64,000 nucleotides of DNA from Sphingobium sp. AS12. Lineage in GTDB: Bacteria; Pseudomonadota; Alphaproteobacteria; Sphingomonadales; Sphingomonadaceae. The first letter of the stretch is position 1, and the number at the start of each line of letters is the position of its first letter. Below, in pieces: positions 53,946 to 63,509 of the stretch. A model generated the notes under the pieces. The model had not been told where the DNA came from. It saw only the letters and a list, made by a program, of their open reading frames with translations, and ran no database searches. Made by a program: the position numbers and the translations under genes. The stretch lies in the NCBI RefSeq assembly GCF_019097845.1, contig NZ_JAHRGM010000001.1, positions 310,001 to 374,000 of the forward strand, read 5' to 3'.

Positions 53946-54941
53946 ATGAGCCAATCTTCCTATCCGGCGCTGCGGATGCGGCGCGTGCGGGCTTCGGCGT
54001 GGAGCCGGGCGATGTTTGCGGAAAATCGCCTGTCACCCAGCGATTTCATCTGGCCCTTGTTCGTCACCGAGGGGAGCCAAGTCGAGGAACCGATTGCGGC
54101 GCTGCCCGGCGTGTCGCGCTGGTCGGTGGATGGCATCGTCGCGCGGGCGCGGGATGCGCGGGATGCCGGGATTCCCTGTTTGGCGCTGTTCCCCAATACG
54201 CAGGCCGAGCGGCGCAGCGATGATGGGGCGGAGGCGCTGAATCCCGATAATCTGATGTGCCGGGCGATCCGGGCGATCAAGGATGCGGTGCCGGATATCG
54301 GCGTGCTGACCGATGTGGCGCTGGACCCCTATACCGCGCATGGCCAGGACGGGTTGCTGGACGACACCGGCTATGTCCTCAACGATGCGACTGTGGATGT
54401 GCTGATCGGCCAGTCGCTCAACCAGGCGGCGGCGGGGGCGGACATCATTGCGCCCAGCGACATGATGGACGGGCGGGTCGGCGCGATCCGCGCGGCGCTG
54501 GAGGCCGACGGGCATGTCAATGTCCAGATCATGTCCTATGCCGCCAAATATGCGAGCGCCTTTTACGGGCCGTTCCGCGATGCGGTGGGATCGCGCGGGT
54601 TGTTGAAGGGCGACAAGAAAAATTACCAGATGGACCCGGCCAACGGGCAAGAAGCATTACGCGAGGTGGCGCTGGACCTGGCCGAAGGGGCGGACAGCGT
54701 GATGGTGAAGCCGGGGCTGCCCTATCTCGACATCATCCGCCGGGTTAAGGAGCAGTTTGCGGTGCCGGTGTTCGCCTATCAGGTGTCGGGCGAATATGCG
54801 ATGATCGAACATGCCGCTGCCGCTGGCGCGGGGGACCGCGACGCGCTGGTGCTGGAGACGCTGATGGCGTTCAAGCGGGCGGGTTGTTCGGGGGTTTTAA
54901 CCTACCATGCGCTGCACGCGGCGCGGCTGCTGGGGGCGTGA
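53946..54941 (+). CDS. hemB: Porphobilinogen synthase (5-aminolevulinate dehydratase)
   Basis: A 331-residue haem-synthesis enzyme. The two active lysines are in MSYAAKYASAFYGPF and SVMVKPGLPYLDII. The metal-switch segment reads DVALDPYTAHGQDG, with Asp/Ala instead of the Cys residues of the zinc type, so it should be the magnesium-activated form common in alphaproteobacteria. The gamma-CA-like gene follows 1 nt later. Confidence 0.96.
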   Translation: MSQSSYPALRMRRVRASAWSRAMFAENRLSPSDFIWPLFVTEGSQVEEPIAALPGVSRWSVDGIVARARDARDAGIPCLALFPNTQAERRSDDGAEALNPDNLMCRAIRAIKDAVPDIGVLTDVALDPYTAHGQDGLLDDTGYVLNDATVDVLIGQSLNQAAAGADIIAPSDMMDGRVGAIRAALEADGHVNVQIMSYAAKYASAFYGPFRDAVGSRGLLKGDKKNYQMDPANGQEALREVALDLAEGADSVMVKPGLPYLDIIRRVKEQFAVPVFAYQVSGEYAMIEHAAAAGAGDRDALVLETLMAFKRAGCSGVLTYHALHAARLLGA

Positions 54942-54942
54942 G

Positions 54943-55512
54943 ATGAGCGACTATCCGGGCGTCAGTCTCATTCCGTTCAAGGGCAAGGCGCCGGTTATCC
55001 ACCCCAGCGCCTTCATCGCGCCGGGATGCCGGATCATCGGCGATGTCGAGATCGGCGAGGACGCCAGCATCTGGTATAATTGCGTCATCCGCGCGGACGT
55101 GAACCGGGTGCGGATCGGCGCGCGCAGCAATGTGCAGGATGGCACGGTGATCCATTGCGACAGCCCCGGCGACGGGATCGACAGGCCGCTGGAAGGGTGG
55201 CCGACGATCATCGGGGACGATGTGCTGATCGGCCATATGGCGATGGTGCATGGTTGCACGCTGGAGGACCGGGCCTTTGTGGGGCTGGGCGCGATCGTCA
55301 TGGACGGCTGCGTGATCGAGAGTGACGGGATGCTGGCGGCGGGGGCTTTGCTCTCGCCGGGCAAGCGGCTGCCAGCGCGGCAATTATGGGCTGGGCGACC
55401 GGCCAAATTTATGCGTGAGTTGTCGGACGCAATGGTGGCGAAGCTGGGCAGTGGCGCGTCGCGTTATGTTGACTATGCGCGGGCGCATAAGGCGGCGGTG
55501 GACGCGGTTTAG
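54943..55512 (+). CDS. Gamma carbonic anhydrase-like hexapeptide-repeat protein
   Basis: A 189-residue left-handed beta-helix protein built from hexapeptide repeats (IIGDVEIGEDASIWYNCVIR, AIVMDGCVIESDGML). Metal-binding histidines are in VIHCDS and HMAMVHGCTL, as in the YrdA/PaaY group. Enzyme activity is not assured in this group. The ATG at 54943 is 1 nt after hemB. Confidence 0.88.
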   Translation: MSDYPGVSLIPFKGKAPVIHPSAFIAPGCRIIGDVEIGEDASIWYNCVIRADVNRVRIGARSNVQDGTVIHCDSPGDGIDRPLEGWPTIIGDDVLIGHMAMVHGCTLEDRAFVGLGAIVMDGCVIESDGMLAAGALLSPGKRLPARQLWAGRPAKFMRELSDAMVAKLGSGASRYVDYARAHKAAVDAV

Positions 55513-55534
55513 GGCGCGATGACTTTACCTTAAC

Positions 55535-55640
55535 CCGTTCGTTTCGAGCGAAGTCGAGAAACGTCGCACGCAGGTTTCTCGACGTAGTTTATCCTGAGCG
55601 CCTGCCGCAGGCGGGCAGTCGAAGGGCTCGAAACGAACGG
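55535..55640. repeat. Family A repeat with an inserted second palindrome
   Basis: Left arm CCGTTCGTTTCGAGCGAAGT (55535-55562) matches the perfect copy at 25392; the far end is CTCGAAACGAACGG (to 55640). The right arm is interrupted by another small palindrome (GCGCCTGCCGCAGGCGGGC, about 55599-55617). It lies between convergent genes. Confidence 0.83.
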
Positions 55641-55658
55641 AGTGGGGTTTATTCCGCC

Positions 55659-56171
55659 CTAAGGCTGGGCCAACTGCCCCTTGAGCGCGTCGATGCGGTC
55701 ATTCTGGCTGTCGACGATGGCGAGGGCGGCGGTGCGGGCGGTGTCGAGGGCGTCGAGGCCGCCATTTTCCTTGCCATCGGCGATGGCGCTGGTGCGGTCG
55801 ACATAGAGGGTGTCGAGGCTGGCGAGGGCGGAGACGCTGTCGTTGCGCGCGGTTTCCAGTGCGCTGATGGCGACCTGTGCGGCGACCCAGGCATCGCTGG
55901 ATACCGATGATCCCGACGCGGCGCGGGCGGCCTTTTCCGCTGTGGCGTAGGCGGCGTCGAAGCCGGTGCGGCCGGTTTCCGACTGGGCGGTGAAGCGGCT
56001 GATCTGTGCCGCCAGCTTGGCGTCGGCAGCGATCGGAGCCGGGGGCGGGGTGGCTTCGGCGACCGGGGCGCTCTCGATCGGGCGCTTGGCGAGCGAAGGA
56101 TAGCTCAGCTGCGCGCCGGTGCAGCCGGACAGGAGCAGGGCGAGATAGGGGAGCAGCCTACGGGTCATCAT
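55659..56171 (-). CDS. Putative lipoprotein, coiled-coil rich
   Basis: A 170-residue protein with lipobox LLLSGC (Cys about residue 17), a short proline-rich linker (VAEATPPPAPIAAD), then an Ala-rich helical region (about 60-168) with heptad-like spacing and no Cys. It resembles small periplasmic helical lipoproteins, but I do not recognise the family. Two adjacent ATGs (56171, 56168) fit. The next upstream gene is eda. Confidence 0.72.
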   Translation of the reverse strand: MMTRRLLPYLALLLSGCTGAQLSYPSLAKRPIESAPVAEATPPPAPIAADAKLAAQISRFTAQSETGRTGFDAAYATAEKAARAASGSSVSSDAWVAAQVAISALETARNDSVSALASLDTLYVDRTSAIADGKENGGLDALDTARTAALAIVDSQNDRIDALKGQLAQP

Positions 56172-56235
56172 GGCGTTCCATCTAGGGCGCGCTGTGACGG
56201 GGCGCAATGGCCCCGCCCTTCGTCATCCGCCCCTT

Positions 56236-56859
56236 TTATCCGCGCGGCAGGGCAGCGGCTGCGCGGGCCAGTTCCTCGATCTTTGCGCCATCGACCGGTC
56301 CCTTGGGCACGACCCAGCTGCCGCCGACGCATTTGATGAAGGGTTGGGCCAGCCATTCCGGCGCGCTTTTGAGCGTGATGCCGCCAGTAGGGCAGAAGCG
56401 GGCGGTGTGGAGCGGCGCGGCGAGCGCCTTGAGCGCAGGCAGGCCACCCGATGTTTCCGCGGGGAAGAATTTGAAATGGGTGAGGCCCATGTCCATGCCG
56501 CGCATGATGTCGCCCGCCGTGGCGGTGCCGGGCAGGAAGGGGATTTTGGCGGCGATCGCGGCCTTGCCCAGCGGCTTGGTGAGGCCGGGGCTGACGATGA
56601 AGCGCGCGCCTGCCTCCATCGCGGCGTCGAGCTGATCGGGGTTGAGAACGGTGCCTGCGCCGACGACGGCCCCTTCGACCTGGCTCATTTCGCGGATCAC
56701 GTCGAGGGCGGCGGGTGTGCGCAGCGTGACTTCGAGTGCGGGCAGGCCACCGGCGACAAGGGCGCGGGCGATGGTGAGGGCGTCCTCGACCCGATCGACC
56801 ACCAGCACGGGGATCACCGGGGCGAGGTCCATCACTTTTTCGACGGTCAATTTGCTCAT
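56236..56859 (-). CDS. eda: KDPG/KHG aldolase
   Basis: A 207-residue class I aldolase that splits 2-keto-3-deoxy-6-phosphogluconate to pyruvate and glyceraldehyde-3-phosphate. The Schiff-base Lys is in LTHFKFFPAETSGG and the catalytic Glu in ALEVTLRTPAAL. It overlaps the end of glk by 4 nt and is the last gene of the Entner-Doudoroff operon. Confidence 0.95.
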   Translation of the reverse strand: MSKLTVEKVMDLAPVIPVLVVDRVEDALTIARALVAGGLPALEVTLRTPAALDVIREMSQVEGAVVGAGTVLNPDQLDAAMEAGARFIVSPGLTKPLGKAAIAAKIPFLPGTATAGDIMRGMDMGLTHFKFFPAETSGGLPALKALAAPLHTARFCPTGGITLKSAPEWLAQPFIKCVGGSWVVPKGPVDGAKIEELARAAAALPRG

Positions 56860-57836
56860 GCTTCTTGCTCCCTAAAGGCGGCTGCGGCCCCGAACAGGCC
56901 GATTTCGTCGTGGATGGCCATACGGATCGGGACCGACGCCATCAGGCTTTCGAACCGGCCCTTGGCCCTGAAACGGGTGTGGAAACCGCTGTGCGGCAGG
57001 AAATCGCGCATCCGCTGGGTCAGGCCACCGGCCAGCACCACGGCATGGGGACCATGAGCGAGCGCCAGGTCGCCGGCAACCGATCCGTAGCAGAGGCAGA
57101 AGCGTTCGAGCGCGGCGCGGGCGAAAGGATCGCTGTCCTCTAGCGCCGCCTGCCACAATTCGGGATCTTCCATCAGCATGACGCGGTCATGGCCGATCGT
57201 CGCCATCGCCTTGTAGATATAATTGAGGCCCGGCCCGGACACGATCCGCTCGGTCGAGACGCGGAGGAATTTGTCGCGCAGATAGGCGAGGATTTTTTCC
57301 TCCAGCTGGTCGAGCGGGGCGAAGTCGAGATGGCCGCCTTCGGTCGCGATGACGTGGGGATGGCCATTGTCATAGGCGATCATCGCGACCCCGAGCCCGG
57401 TGCCGGGGCCAAGGATGGTGACGCCGCCGTCGCGGGGGAAGGGGCGGTCCTCGCCGAACAGCAAGGGGAGATTTTCGTCCGGCAGGCGCGAGACGGCGTG
57501 GGCGACCGCCTCGAAATCATTGACCAGCTTGACGGTGCGCACGCCCAGATCGTCGGCCAGCGTGTCGGCACGGACGACCCAGCTGGAGTTGGTGAGCTTG
57601 ATGACTTCGCGGCCGATGGCGGTGGCGAAGGCGATGGAGACGGCGTCGGGCAGGTCGCCGTCGCCGCTGGCGGCTTCATCTTCGGCAAAGGCTGCCCAGC
57701 AGGCTTGAAGGCTGGGATAGTCGGCGACCTTATATTTGCGCACGGTGCCGAGCGTCGGGACGCCGCGCGCATCGAGCGAAGCGCGCGCGAAGCGGGCGTT
57801 GGTGCCGCCAATGTCGGCGGCGATGATGTTGGTCAT
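56856..57836 (-). CDS. glk: Glucokinase
   Basis: A 326-residue Glk of the bacterial ROK-unlike type: phosphate-1 motif IAADIGGTNARFA at the N-terminus, LVNDFEAVAHAV, and ILGPGTGLGVAMI. It phosphorylates glucose for the Entner-Doudoroff path. It overlaps eda and is separated from edd by a 111-nt gap holding a repeat. Confidence 0.94.
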   Translation of the reverse strand: MTNIIAADIGGTNARFARASLDARGVPTLGTVRKYKVADYPSLQACWAAFAEDEAASGDGDLPDAVSIAFATAIGREVIKLTNSSWVVRADTLADDLGVRTVKLVNDFEAVAHAVSRLPDENLPLLFGEDRPFPRDGGVTILGPGTGLGVAMIAYDNGHPHVIATEGGHLDFAPLDQLEEKILAYLRDKFLRVSTERIVSGPGLNYIYKAMATIGHDRVMLMEDPELWQAALEDSDPFARAALERFCLCYGSVAGDLALAHGPHAVVLAGGLTQRMRDFLPHSGFHTRFRAKGRFESLMASVPIRMAIHDEIGLFGAAAAFREQEA

Positions 57837-57858
57837 CAGGACATCCTATCATTATATC

Positions 57859-57940
57859 CGTCATGCCAGCGCAGGCTGGCATCTCTCTTCTTTTGCGTGA
57901 GGCAAGAAGAAGAGAGATCCCGGCCTTCGCCGGGATGACG
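57859..57940. repeat. Family B-like repeat between edd and glk
   Basis: An 82-nt composite palindrome: CGTCATGCCAGCGCAGGCTG and CCCGGCCTTCGCCGGGATGA-CG form small hairpins at each end, and between them ATCTCTCTTCTT / AAGAAGAGAGAT pair. It shares the CGTCAT...ATGACG ends with the 90-nt copies. It lies inside a multi-gene operon. Confidence 0.82.
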
Positions 57941-57947
57941 GTGGAGA

Positions 57948-59774
57948 TTATAGTTCGGCTTCCATGGCTGCGAGGATGGGGGAGGCCCCCTGTTCGGCCA
58001 GGTCGCTATGATGGCGGAACAGGGCGAAAAGTTCGCGGCCGGTGTCATAGGGCGGGGGCGGGGCGGCGGGGATGTCGCGGGCGTCCCAGATTGCGGCATC
58101 GACCAATGCGTCGATGGTGCCGCTCTGGGCGCAGACGCGGACGAGATCGCCGTCGCGCAGCTTGCCGATCGGACCGCCGCCCAGTGCTTCGGGCGAAAGG
58201 TGGATGGCGGCGGGGACTTTGCCGGATGCGCCGGACATGCGGCCGTCGGTCACCAGTGCGACCTTGAACCCGCGATCCTGCAACACGCCGAGCGCGGGGG
58301 TCAGCTTGTGCAGTTCGGGCATCCCGTTGGCCTTTGGTCCCTGGAAGCGGACGACGACGACGACATCGCGCTCCAATTCGCCTGCCTTGAAGGCGCGCAG
58401 GACGTCGTCCTGATCATGGAATACGGCAGCCGGTGCCTCGATGGTCCAGAGGGCGGGATCGACAGCGCTGACCTTCATGACGCAACGGCCCAGATTGCCC
58501 GCCAGCAGCTTCATGCCGCCATCGGCGCTGAACGGGTTGGCGACGGGGCGGAGCATATTGTCGTCGCGTGAGGCGGGGACGTCGCGCCATTGCAGCGCGT
58601 CATTTTCCAGCACCGGTTCCTTGCCATAATCGGTAAGGTCGCCGCGCGCGACGGTCATGATGTCGCGGTGGAGCAGGCCGCTATCGAGCAGTTCGCGGAT
58701 GATATAGCTCATGCCGCCAGCGGCGTGAAAATGGTTCACATCGCCGGAGCCATTGGGATAGACGCGGGCGAGCAGCGGCACGGCATCGGAGATTTCGGCG
58801 AAATCGGTCCAGTCGATATGGATGCCCGCCGCCCGCGCGATGGCGGGCAGATGGATGGCGTGGTTTGTCGATCCGCCGGTTGCCATCAGGCCGATGATGG
58901 CGTTGACGATCGCCTTTTCATCGACGCAGTGACCCAGCGGACGATAATCATCGCCGTCCCAGCCGATGCTGGCGAGCCGGTGGGCGGCGGCGCGGGTCAG
59001 TTCCTGACGCAGCTTCGTGCCGGGGTTGACGAAGGCGGCGGCGGGCATGTGGAGGCCCATCACTTCCATCATCATCTGATTGGAGTTGGCGGTGCCGTAG
59101 AAGGTGCAGGTGCCAGCGCCATGATAGCTGGCGCTTTCGGATTCGAGCAGTTCGTCCTTGCCCACTTTCCCCTCGGCATAAAGCTGGCGGATGCGGACCT
59201 TTTCCTTGTTGGCGAGGCCGGATGGCATCGGCCCGGCGGGGATCAGGATGGTCGGCAGATGGCCAAAGCGCAGCGCCCCCATCAACAGGCCCGGCACGAT
59301 CTTGTCGCAAATGCCGAGCAGGGCGACGCCTTCAAACATGGCGTGGGACAGGGAGATGGCGGTGGACAGCGCGATCGTGTCGCGGCTGAAGAGCGAGAGG
59401 TCCATGCCCGCCTGACCCTGAGTCACGCCATCGCACATGGCGGGGACGCCGCCGGCGACCTGGGCGGTGGCACCGACTTCGCGGGCGGCCAGCTTGATCG
59501 CTTCGGGATAGCGGCCATAGGGCTGATGCGCGGAGAGCATGTCATTATAGGCGGTGACGATGCCGATATTCATCGCCGCGCCGGTGCGGATGACGGGCTT
59601 GTCCTCGCCACTGGCGGCAAAGGCATGGGCGAGGTTGCCGCAGCTCAGCTGATCACGGTTGGTCCCTGCGTCCCGGCCCCGTTCGATAAGGTCGAGATAG
59701 TGGCGGCGGCTCTTGGCGCTGCGTGCGACGATGCGCTCCGTCACCTTGGCGATGGTGGGATGCAGTTCAGTCAT
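57948..59774 (-). CDS. edd: 6-phosphogluconate dehydratase
   Basis: A 608-residue IlvD/Edd family Fe-S dehydratase that makes KDPG from 6-phosphogluconate. Cluster-binding cysteines are in [12 protein letters not shown] and [11 protein letters not shown], with [10 protein letters not shown] further on; substrate-loop sequence [16 protein letters not shown] is typical. The start at 59774 (MTELHPTI) overlaps zwf by 8 nt. Confidence 0.95.
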   Translation of the reverse strand: MTELHPTIAKVTERIVARSAKSRRHYLDLIERGRDAGTNRDQLSCGNLAHAFAASGEDKPVIRTGAAMNIGIVTAYNDMLSAHQPYGRYPEAIKLAAREVGATAQVAGGVPAMCDGVTQGQAGMDLSLFSRDTIALSTAISLSHAMFEGVALLGICDKIVPGLLMGALRFGHLPTILIPAGPMPSGLANKEKVRIRQLYAEGKVGKDELLESESASYHGAGTCTFYGTANSNQMMMEVMGLHMPAAAFVNPGTKLRQELTRAAAHRLASIGWDGDDYRPLGHCVDEKAIVNAIIGLMATGGSTNHAIHLPAIARAAGIHIDWTDFAEISDAVPLLARVYPNGSGDVNHFHAAGGMSYIIRELLDSGLLHRDIMTVARGDLTDYGKEPVLENDALQWRDVPASRDDNMLRPVANPFSADGGMKLLAGNLGRCVMKVSAVDPALWTIEAPAAVFHDQDDVLRAFKAGELERDVVVVVRFQGPKANGMPELHKLTPALGVLQDRGFKVALVTDGRMSGASGKVPAAIHLSPEALGGGPIGKLRDGDLVRVCAQSGTIDALVDAAIWDARDIPAAPPPPYDTGRELFALFRHHSDLAEQGASPILAAMEAEL

Positions 59775-61230
59775 GCCAGCTGGCTCCGTCACGTTCGATA
59801 AGGGCAATGGCCGAGGATGGACCCCAGTTGCCGGAAGAATAGGGGGCTGGCTTCATATTGGCCTCTTTCCACCCGTCGATGATCGAGTCGATAAACGCCC
59901 ATTGCGCCTCCACCTCGTCGCGGCGGACGAACAGGGTGGCGTCGCCGGCGAGCAGATCGAGGATCAGCCGTTCATAGGCGATGCGGCGGCGCTGCCCGGC
60001 AAAGGCGGCGGTGAGCGACACGTCGAGCGTCACTTCGTCCAGATGCACCTGCCGCTCAAGGCCCGGCCGTTTTGACATGATGGTCAGGCGGATATATTCT
60101 TCGGGCTGGAGGCGGATGACCAGCGTGTTGGATTCCAGCCCCGATCCATGGCCATCGCGACCGAATATGGAGTGGCGCACGGGTTTGAACTGGATCATGA
60201 TTTCGGACTGGCGCGCGGGCATCCGCTTGCCGGTGCGCAGGTAGAAGGGAACGCCCTGCCAGCGCCAATTGTCGATATGCGCCTTGATCGCGACAAAGGT
60301 TTCGGTGGTCGATGGCTGGCCCAGCTCATCGGCATAGCCGGTGACGATTTTTCCGCCGACAGCGCCGGGCGTATATTGGCCGCGCACGCTGTGGGTCTTG
60401 ACCGTTTCGGCGGTCATCGGGCGGAGCGAGCGCAAGGCCTTCACCTTTTCATCGCGCACCGATGTCGGGTCCATGCGGGCGGGGGGTTCCATCGCGATGA
60501 TCGAGAGGATCTGGAGCATGTGGTTCTGCACCATGTCGCGCAGCGCGCCGACGCCGTCATAATAGGACACGCGGCCTTCCAGCCCCACGGTTTCGCCGAC
60601 CGTGATCTGGACATGGTCGATGCCGGTGGCGTTCCACAACGGTTCGAACATCAGATTGCCAAAGCGCAGCGCCAGCAGATTCTGGACGGTTTCCTTGCCC
60701 AGATAATGGTCGACCCGGAAAATCTGGTCCTCGGTGAACAACGCGCCGATGCCGTCATTGACCTGTTTGGAGGAAGCGAGATCCTTGCCGATCGGCTTTT
60801 CCATCGCGATCCGGGTCAGCGGGGTGATGAGACCGGCGTCGGCCAGACCCTGCGCGGTGGGGGCGAACAGGGATGGCGGGGTGGAGAGATAGACCGATAG
60901 TCCGCGCTCCAGCCGCCCGTCGATCCGTTCGGCAAGCGCGGCGAACTGGGTCGCATTGCCTGCTTCTACCGGCTGGTAGCAGATCATGGTGCGGAAGGTG
61001 GCGGCGACTTGGCCGTCGTAACGGTCGGCGGCCAGAAACTGGCGCAGCGCCGCGTCGACATCGTCGCGGAAGGCATCATCATCCATCTCCGACCGGCCGG
61101 AGGCGACGATCAGAAAGTCGTCGGGCAGCAGCCCGTCGGACAGGAGATTGTAGAGCGAGGGGAAGATCATGCGCCGCGCAAGATCACCGGTGGCGCCGAA
61201 TAGCAGGAACGTAGCAGACGATTCGGTCAA
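59767..61230 (-). CDS. zwf: Glucose-6-phosphate 1-dehydrogenase
   Basis: A 487-residue enzyme: NADP motif [18 protein letters not shown] at the N-terminus and active-site [13 protein letters not shown] at about 170-182. It oxidises glucose-6-phosphate to the lactone. It is the first gene of zwf-edd-glk-eda. Unlike many relatives, no pgl (phosphogluconolactonase) gene lies between zwf and edd. Confidence 0.95.
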   Translation of the reverse strand: MTESSATFLLFGATGDLARRMIFPSLYNLLSDGLLPDDFLIVASGRSEMDDDAFRDDVDAALRQFLAADRYDGQVAATFRTMICYQPVEAGNATQFAALAERIDGRLERGLSVYLSTPPSLFAPTAQGLADAGLITPLTRIAMEKPIGKDLASSKQVNDGIGALFTEDQIFRVDHYLGKETVQNLLALRFGNLMFEPLWNATGIDHVQITVGETVGLEGRVSYYDGVGALRDMVQNHMLQILSIIAMEPPARMDPTSVRDEKVKALRSLRPMTAETVKTHSVRGQYTPGAVGGKIVTGYADELGQPSTTETFVAIKAHIDNWRWQGVPFYLRTGKRMPARQSEIMIQFKPVRHSIFGRDGHGSGLESNTLVIRLQPEEYIRLTIMSKRPGLERQVHLDEVTLDVSLTAAFAGQRRRIAYERLILDLLAGDATLFVRRDEVEAQWAFIDSIIDGWKEANMKPAPYSSGNWGPSSAIALIERDGASWHD

Positions 61231-61460
61231 AGGATGGTCCTTCTCCGTTGAACATATCTATATCTGCACGATGACGCCCTTATAGCGCACGCGGATGATA
61301 GCGCAAGGAGGCTATCGTCCCGGCAGCGATGCTGCAACGGCTCTGCTGTGGTGCAGCGAAAATCGGGCGGGCCGGGCTGGATGGCCGATGATTATCGCCC
61401 TGACTGATTTTCGGCTGGACGAGGGCCAAGGATTTTGTCATTTGGCGGCACCCAGGCCGT

Positions 61461-61545
61461 GCGGGCGTGGTGAAACTGGTAGACGCGCCGGACTCAAAAT
61501 CCGGTTCCGCAAGGAGTGTCGGTTCGATTCCGACCGCCCGCACCA
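61461..61545 (+). tRNA. tRNA-Leu (anticodon CAA)
   Basis: An 85-nt class II tRNA with encoded CCA. Acceptor GCGGGCG pairs with CGCCCGC; the loop CTCAAAA within CCGGA/TCCGG gives anticodon CAA, reading UUG. A T-run follows directly. Confidence 0.97.
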
Positions 61546-61647
61546 TTTTTTGGCCGGACTTTGTTTCCGACATTGCGGTTCAGATCAGCGTGCATCCCTC
61601 CATGGAAGGGCAGGGCGGTTGCATATGACTTTCCGCTATCCATCCAA

Positions 61648-61737
61648 CGTCATGCTGAATTTATTTCAGCATCCATCGTGCCCCACATGCCGCCGCTCGT
61701 AACGAGAAATGGATCCTGAAACGAGTTCAGGATGACG
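61648..61737. repeat. Family B repeat, 90 nt, copy 2 with inverted core
   Basis: Same length and left arm as the copy at 35538 (CGTCATGCTGAATTTATTTC...), and a right arm ending TTCAGGATGACG. The 32-nt core (61677-61708) begins CGTGCCCC and ends ACGAGAA; its reverse complement, not its direct strand, matches the other core (26 of 32 positions by eye). Confidence 0.88.
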
Positions 61738-61794
61738 ATGAAGGAGGGGGTCATATGCGATAAGCCTGCCCTTGCAGAGGAGGATTTCCTGCGC

Positions 61795-62931
61795 TCAACG
61801 CCTGCCTTGCGCCTGAAACCATGGCACCATCCGGGCGATGGCGTCCTCTACGCGGTCGGTGGAAACGGCGAAGCTGAAACGGATGAAATGATGGCCTTCG
61901 ACCGGATCGAAATCGATGCCTGGTGCGGTGGCGACGCCGGTGTCCTGGAGCAGGCGGTGGCAGAAGGCGAGGCTGTCGTCGGTCAGGTGGCTGATGTCGG
62001 CATAGAGGTAGAAAGCGCCGTCGGGCGGGGCGATGCTGGCAAGGCCGAGGGCTGGCAGGGCGTCGAGCAGCAGCTGGCGGTTGCGGCGATAGGTGGCGAC
62101 ATGGCCGTCCAGTTCGGCGCTTTCCTCAAACGCCTGTAGCCCGGCCTGTTGCGCTAGGACGGGGGGCGTCAGGAAAAGATTGCCCATGCGGGCGCGGGCG
62201 GCGTCGATCAGGGCAGGCGGCACGACGATCCAGCCCAGACGCCAGCCGGCCATGCTGAAATATTTGGAGAAGCTGTTGACGATGATCGCGTCGGGGGCGA
62301 ATTCCAGCATCGATCGGGCCGGGTCGCCGAAGGACAGGCCATGATAGATTTCGTCCGAGATGATGGCGATGCCGCGCGCGGCACAGGTCGCGGCGATGCG
62401 GGCGAGTTCATCCGCCGGGATGATCGTGCCGGTGGGGTTGGCGGGGCTGGCGAGGATGAGGCCGTCAGGCGCTGGATCGAGCGCTGACAGCGCGTCGGCG
62501 CTGATCTGGTAGCGTTCCGCCGGGCCGCAGGGGATTTCGATCGGCTCCAGATAGAGCGCCTTCAAATTGTTGCGATAGGCGACGTAGCCGGGACGGGCGG
62601 TGGCGACCCGTGCGCCCGGCGCGAACAGGCTGGTCAGCGCCAGGACAAGGCCGGGGGACGCGCCGCAGGTCAGGAAGATCCGTTCAGGATCGATAGTGAC
62701 GCCATGCCGGTCCCGATAATGGCGGGCGATCCGGTTTTTGAGCGGCTGGCTTTCCCAATAGCCCATGGGATCGGTGTCCAGCACATGATGCGCGACCGCG
62801 ATGGATGCGGCGGGCGCGCCGGTCGAGGGCTGGCCAAATTCCATGTGGAGGATGGAGCGGCCTGCCGCTTCGAGGCGGTGGGCTTCGCGGCTGATGGCGA
62901 TGGCGTGGAACGGGTCAATGCTGGCGATCAT
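61795..62931 (-). CDS. Class I/II pyridoxal-phosphate aminotransferase
   Basis: A 378-residue fold-type I aminotransferase. The cofactor Lys is in VNSFSKYFSMAGWRLGW (about residue 228), with ASPANPTGTIIP and SDEIYHGLSF upstream and an Arg for substrate carboxylate near the end (FIRFSFA). It resembles aspartate/aromatic or MalY-like enzymes; the exact substrate is not clear. It is divergent from the small membrane protein. Confidence 0.88.
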   Translation of the reverse strand: MIASIDPFHAIAISREAHRLEAAGRSILHMEFGQPSTGAPAASIAVAHHVLDTDPMGYWESQPLKNRIARHYRDRHGVTIDPERIFLTCGASPGLVLALTSLFAPGARVATARPGYVAYRNNLKALYLEPIEIPCGPAERYQISADALSALDPAPDGLILASPANPTGTIIPADELARIAATCAARGIAIISDEIYHGLSFGDPARSMLEFAPDAIIVNSFSKYFSMAGWRLGWIVVPPALIDAARARMGNLFLTPPVLAQQAGLQAFEESAELDGHVATYRRNRQLLLDALPALGLASIAPPDGAFYLYADISHLTDDSLAFCHRLLQDTGVATAPGIDFDPVEGHHFIRFSFAVSTDRVEDAIARMVPWFQAQGRR

Positions 62932-62996
62932 GGTGCCTGACTAGAGGGGGGGCGGCGTGGCTGCAACCTTGGCCATGGCGGGCGCGTTGGGGGGTG

Positions 62997-63260
62997 ATGA
63001 ACGATAGCGTGCTGACAGGGCTGCAATATTATGGCGCGGGAGCGGCGACGCTGGCGGCGTTGCTGGTGTCGCTCAATATCGGGCGGCGGGTGACGGGATG
63101 GGCGTTTGTGCTGTTCGTCACCAGTTCGATCGCGCTGATCGCCTGGGGATTTCTGGCGCAGGACAGCGAGGGGATTGGCTGGCAGAATGTCGCCATGCTG
63201 GCGATCAATCTGGTCGGGGTGTGGCGATATTTGTTGTCGTCGCATAAGCCGAGGGACTAG
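62997..63260 (+). CDS. Small membrane protein, unknown
   Basis: An 87-residue protein with three hydrophobic stretches (about 7-27, 34-54, 62-79) and a short basic end (SSHKPRD). I do not recognise the family for certain; the layout recalls small YgjV- or SemiSWEET-like proteins, but no clear motif is seen. The ATG at 62997 follows a G-rich stretch and an in-frame GTG. Confidence 0.6.
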   Translation: MNDSVLTGLQYYGAGAATLAALLVSLNIGRRVTGWAFVLFVTSSIALIAWGFLAQDSEGIGWQNVAMLAINLVGVWRYLLSSHKPRD

Positions 63261-63261
63261 C

Positions 63262-63509
63262 TACCGATCGGCTGCTGCCGCGCAGCATCAATGTGCCATC
63301 GACGATGACGTCCTGATGCGCGGCCGGATCATCGCGCAAGACGCGGATGAGGCGGACGGTCCGGGCGACCATCTGCCCGGCGGGCGGGCGACATTGATCG
63401 CGGCGATGGCCATCAGGTCGTTGGCGCAGAAGATGGCGTCGGGCCGGTCCGGGCGGGTGAGCAGGCGGCGGGTCGCGGCGGTGGCGGCGGCGATGGTGCG
63501 CTGGGGCTG
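63262..63509 (-). pseudogene. Remnant of a LacI-family regulator (C-terminal part, with deletion and frame change)
   Basis: On the minus strand two pieces of a LacI-type effector domain appear in different frames. The first piece (about 63509-63384) reads RRLLTRPDRPDAIFCANDLM followed by AIAAINVAR, a hallmark region. The second (about 63375-63262) reads QMVARTVRLIRVLRDDPAAH then DVIVDGTLMLRGSSR, the usual family ending. About 35 residues normally between them are missing, the frame shifts at about 63376-63386, and the DNA-binding half is absent. The original stop is also lost. Confidence 0.8.

Noticed and set aside
61280-61573. Minus-strand frame containing VGIEPTLLAEPDFESGAS
   Set aside because: This is the familiar artefact of translating the reverse strand of tRNA-Leu(CAA).
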